Positions 14,710 through 15,350 of a stretch of 15,350 nt of DNA are shown here, in pieces. How positions within the stretch are numbered: position 1 is the first letter of the stretch; the number at the start of each line of letters is the position of its first letter. This DNA is from Pseudomonadota bacterium (lineage in GTDB: Bacteria > Pseudomonadota > Alphaproteobacteria > Rhizobiales > Xanthobacteraceae), in assembly GCA_023387695.1 (NCBI GenBank), contig JAEWHT010000253.1, positions 1 to 15,350 on the forward strand, given 5' to 3'. Below the pieces are notes generated by a model. It saw only the letters and a list, made by a program, of their open reading frames with translations, was not told where the DNA came from and searched no databases. Both the position numbers and the translations under genes were made by a program.

Positions 14710-15350
14710 ATGACGAAGACATCAGATCGACGTCGCAATTTGCGTATCGCGCTCGCACTGACGGGCCTCTCCGTCATGCTCGGAGCCTGCAACACGACCG
14801 GCGACGTCGTCACCACCGAGACGGTGCCGACCGACTACCGCATGCGCCACCCGATCGCGGTGCAGGAAGGCAAGCGCTCGATCGTCATTTTCGTCGGCAA
14901 GTCGCGCGGTGGTCTCTCGGCCCCGCAGCAGGCGGACGTCATGGGCATTGCCCGGGACTGGGTGCGCGAAGGCACCGGCTCGGTCGTCGTCGACGTGCCC
15001 GTCGACGCCGCCAATTCGCGCGCGGCCGCTGCAACCTATCACGAGATCCGCGCCGTGCTCGGCAGCGGCGGCGTGCCCTCCCGCGCGATCGTGCAGCATT
15101 CCTATCGCCCCGATGATCCCGGCCTGCTGCCGACCATCCGGCTGAGCTATTCCAAGATGACGGCGGTCGCCGGTCCCTGCGGGCTGTGGCCGGAAGACGT
15201 CGGGCCGTCCATCCTCGACCCCGGCTATAACGAGAACAAGCCCTACTTCAATCTCGGCTGCGCCAGCCAGCGCAACCTGGCTGCCATGATCGACAATCCC
15301 GCCGACCTCGAACAACCGCGCGCCGAGACGCCGGCCTACACCGCACGGCG
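14710..15350 (+). CDS. cpaD: Flp pilus assembly lipoprotein CpaD, 3' end beyond the window
   Basis: Outer-membrane lipoprotein thought to help place or stabilise the CpaC secretin. The first 213 codons are present and the frame is open at the window edge. A basic start and hydrophobic segment (LRIALALTGLSVMLGAC) end in a lipobox with C27 as the lipidation site. CpaD family sequence follows: RHPIAVQEGKRSIVIFVG (about 45-62), a central region resembling OmpA/secretin-pilot-like folds, and CGLWPEDVGP...NLGCASQRNLAAMIDNPADL, the characteristic C-terminal block with two cysteines. GAGGGG precedes the ATG by about 9 nt. cpaE and cpaF (localisation protein and ATPase) would be expected next, outside the window. 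Confidence 0.95.
   Translation, partial: MTKTSDRRRNLRIALALTGLSVMLGACNTTGDVVTTETVPTDYRMRHPIAVQEGKRSIVIFVGKSRGGLSAPQQADVMGIARDWVREGTGSVVVDVPVDAANSRAAAATYHEIRAVLGSGGVPSRAIVQHSYRPDDPGLLPTIRLSYSKMTAVAGPCGLWPEDVGPSILDPGYNENKPYFNLGCASQRNLAAMIDNPADLEQPRAETPAYTAR

Overview
This GC-rich window reads as chromosomal core from an alphaproteobacterium of the Bradyrhizobium/Rhodopseudomonas group (Nitrobacteraceae), most likely Bradyrhizobium. The grounds are the protein families and their order (hrcA-grpE divergent from rph-rdgB-hemW; a lipoprotein divergent from rsmI-yraN-gshB), an alphaproteobacterial RpoH-type promoter before dnaK, and dense GC-rich palindromic intergenic repeats of a kind I associate with bradyrhizobia from memory. 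No tRNA, rRNA, CRISPR array, transposase or prophage gene was found.

Layout. 1-1268 (minus): first 422 codons of dnaK; its C-terminus lies outside the window. 1269-1666: divergent spacer with the dnaK promoter and a GC-rich structured block. 1667-2605 (plus): a secreted protein of unknown function with two similar halves. 2606-2879: paired palindromic repeats and a dyad upstream of pncA. 2880-3599 (plus): a nicotinamidase with a Tat-like export signal. 3612-3691: a cloverleaf-like palindromic repeat between the convergent pncA and grpE. 3700-5493 (minus): hrcA then grpE. 5663-8164 (plus): rph, rdgB and hemW, tightly packed. 8168-9403 (minus): a LivJ/LppC-like lipoprotein meeting hemW tail to tail with a 3-nt gap. 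9757-12050 (plus): rsmI, yraN and gshB, overlapping or closely spaced. 12314-15350 (plus): cpaB, cpaC and the first part of cpaD, the start of a Flp/Tad pilus operon.

How the genes work together. DnaK and GrpE form the Hsp70 folding machine, and HrcA is a heat-shock repressor. The dnaK promoter fits the RpoH consensus and no CIRCE operator was seen here, so HrcA probably acts on a target elsewhere (groESL in relatives). rph, rdgB and hemW are unrelated housekeeping functions: RNA 3'-end trimming, nucleotide-pool cleaning and haem delivery. rsmI methylates 16S rRNA, gshB makes glutathione, and yraN is an uncharacterised nuclease-fold protein. CpaB, CpaC and CpaD supply periplasmic and outer-membrane parts of the Flp pilus secretion channel; pilin and prepilin peptidase genes are not next to them here.

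I found no convincing new multi-gene system. The points most worth a second look are the Tat-like signal on the nicotinamidase with a dyad upstream, the mutually exclusive hairpins before rsmI, the two-gene block separating grpE from dnaK with palindromic repeats beside it, the internally duplicated secreted protein, and a 7-residue insertion in an RdgB active-site loop.
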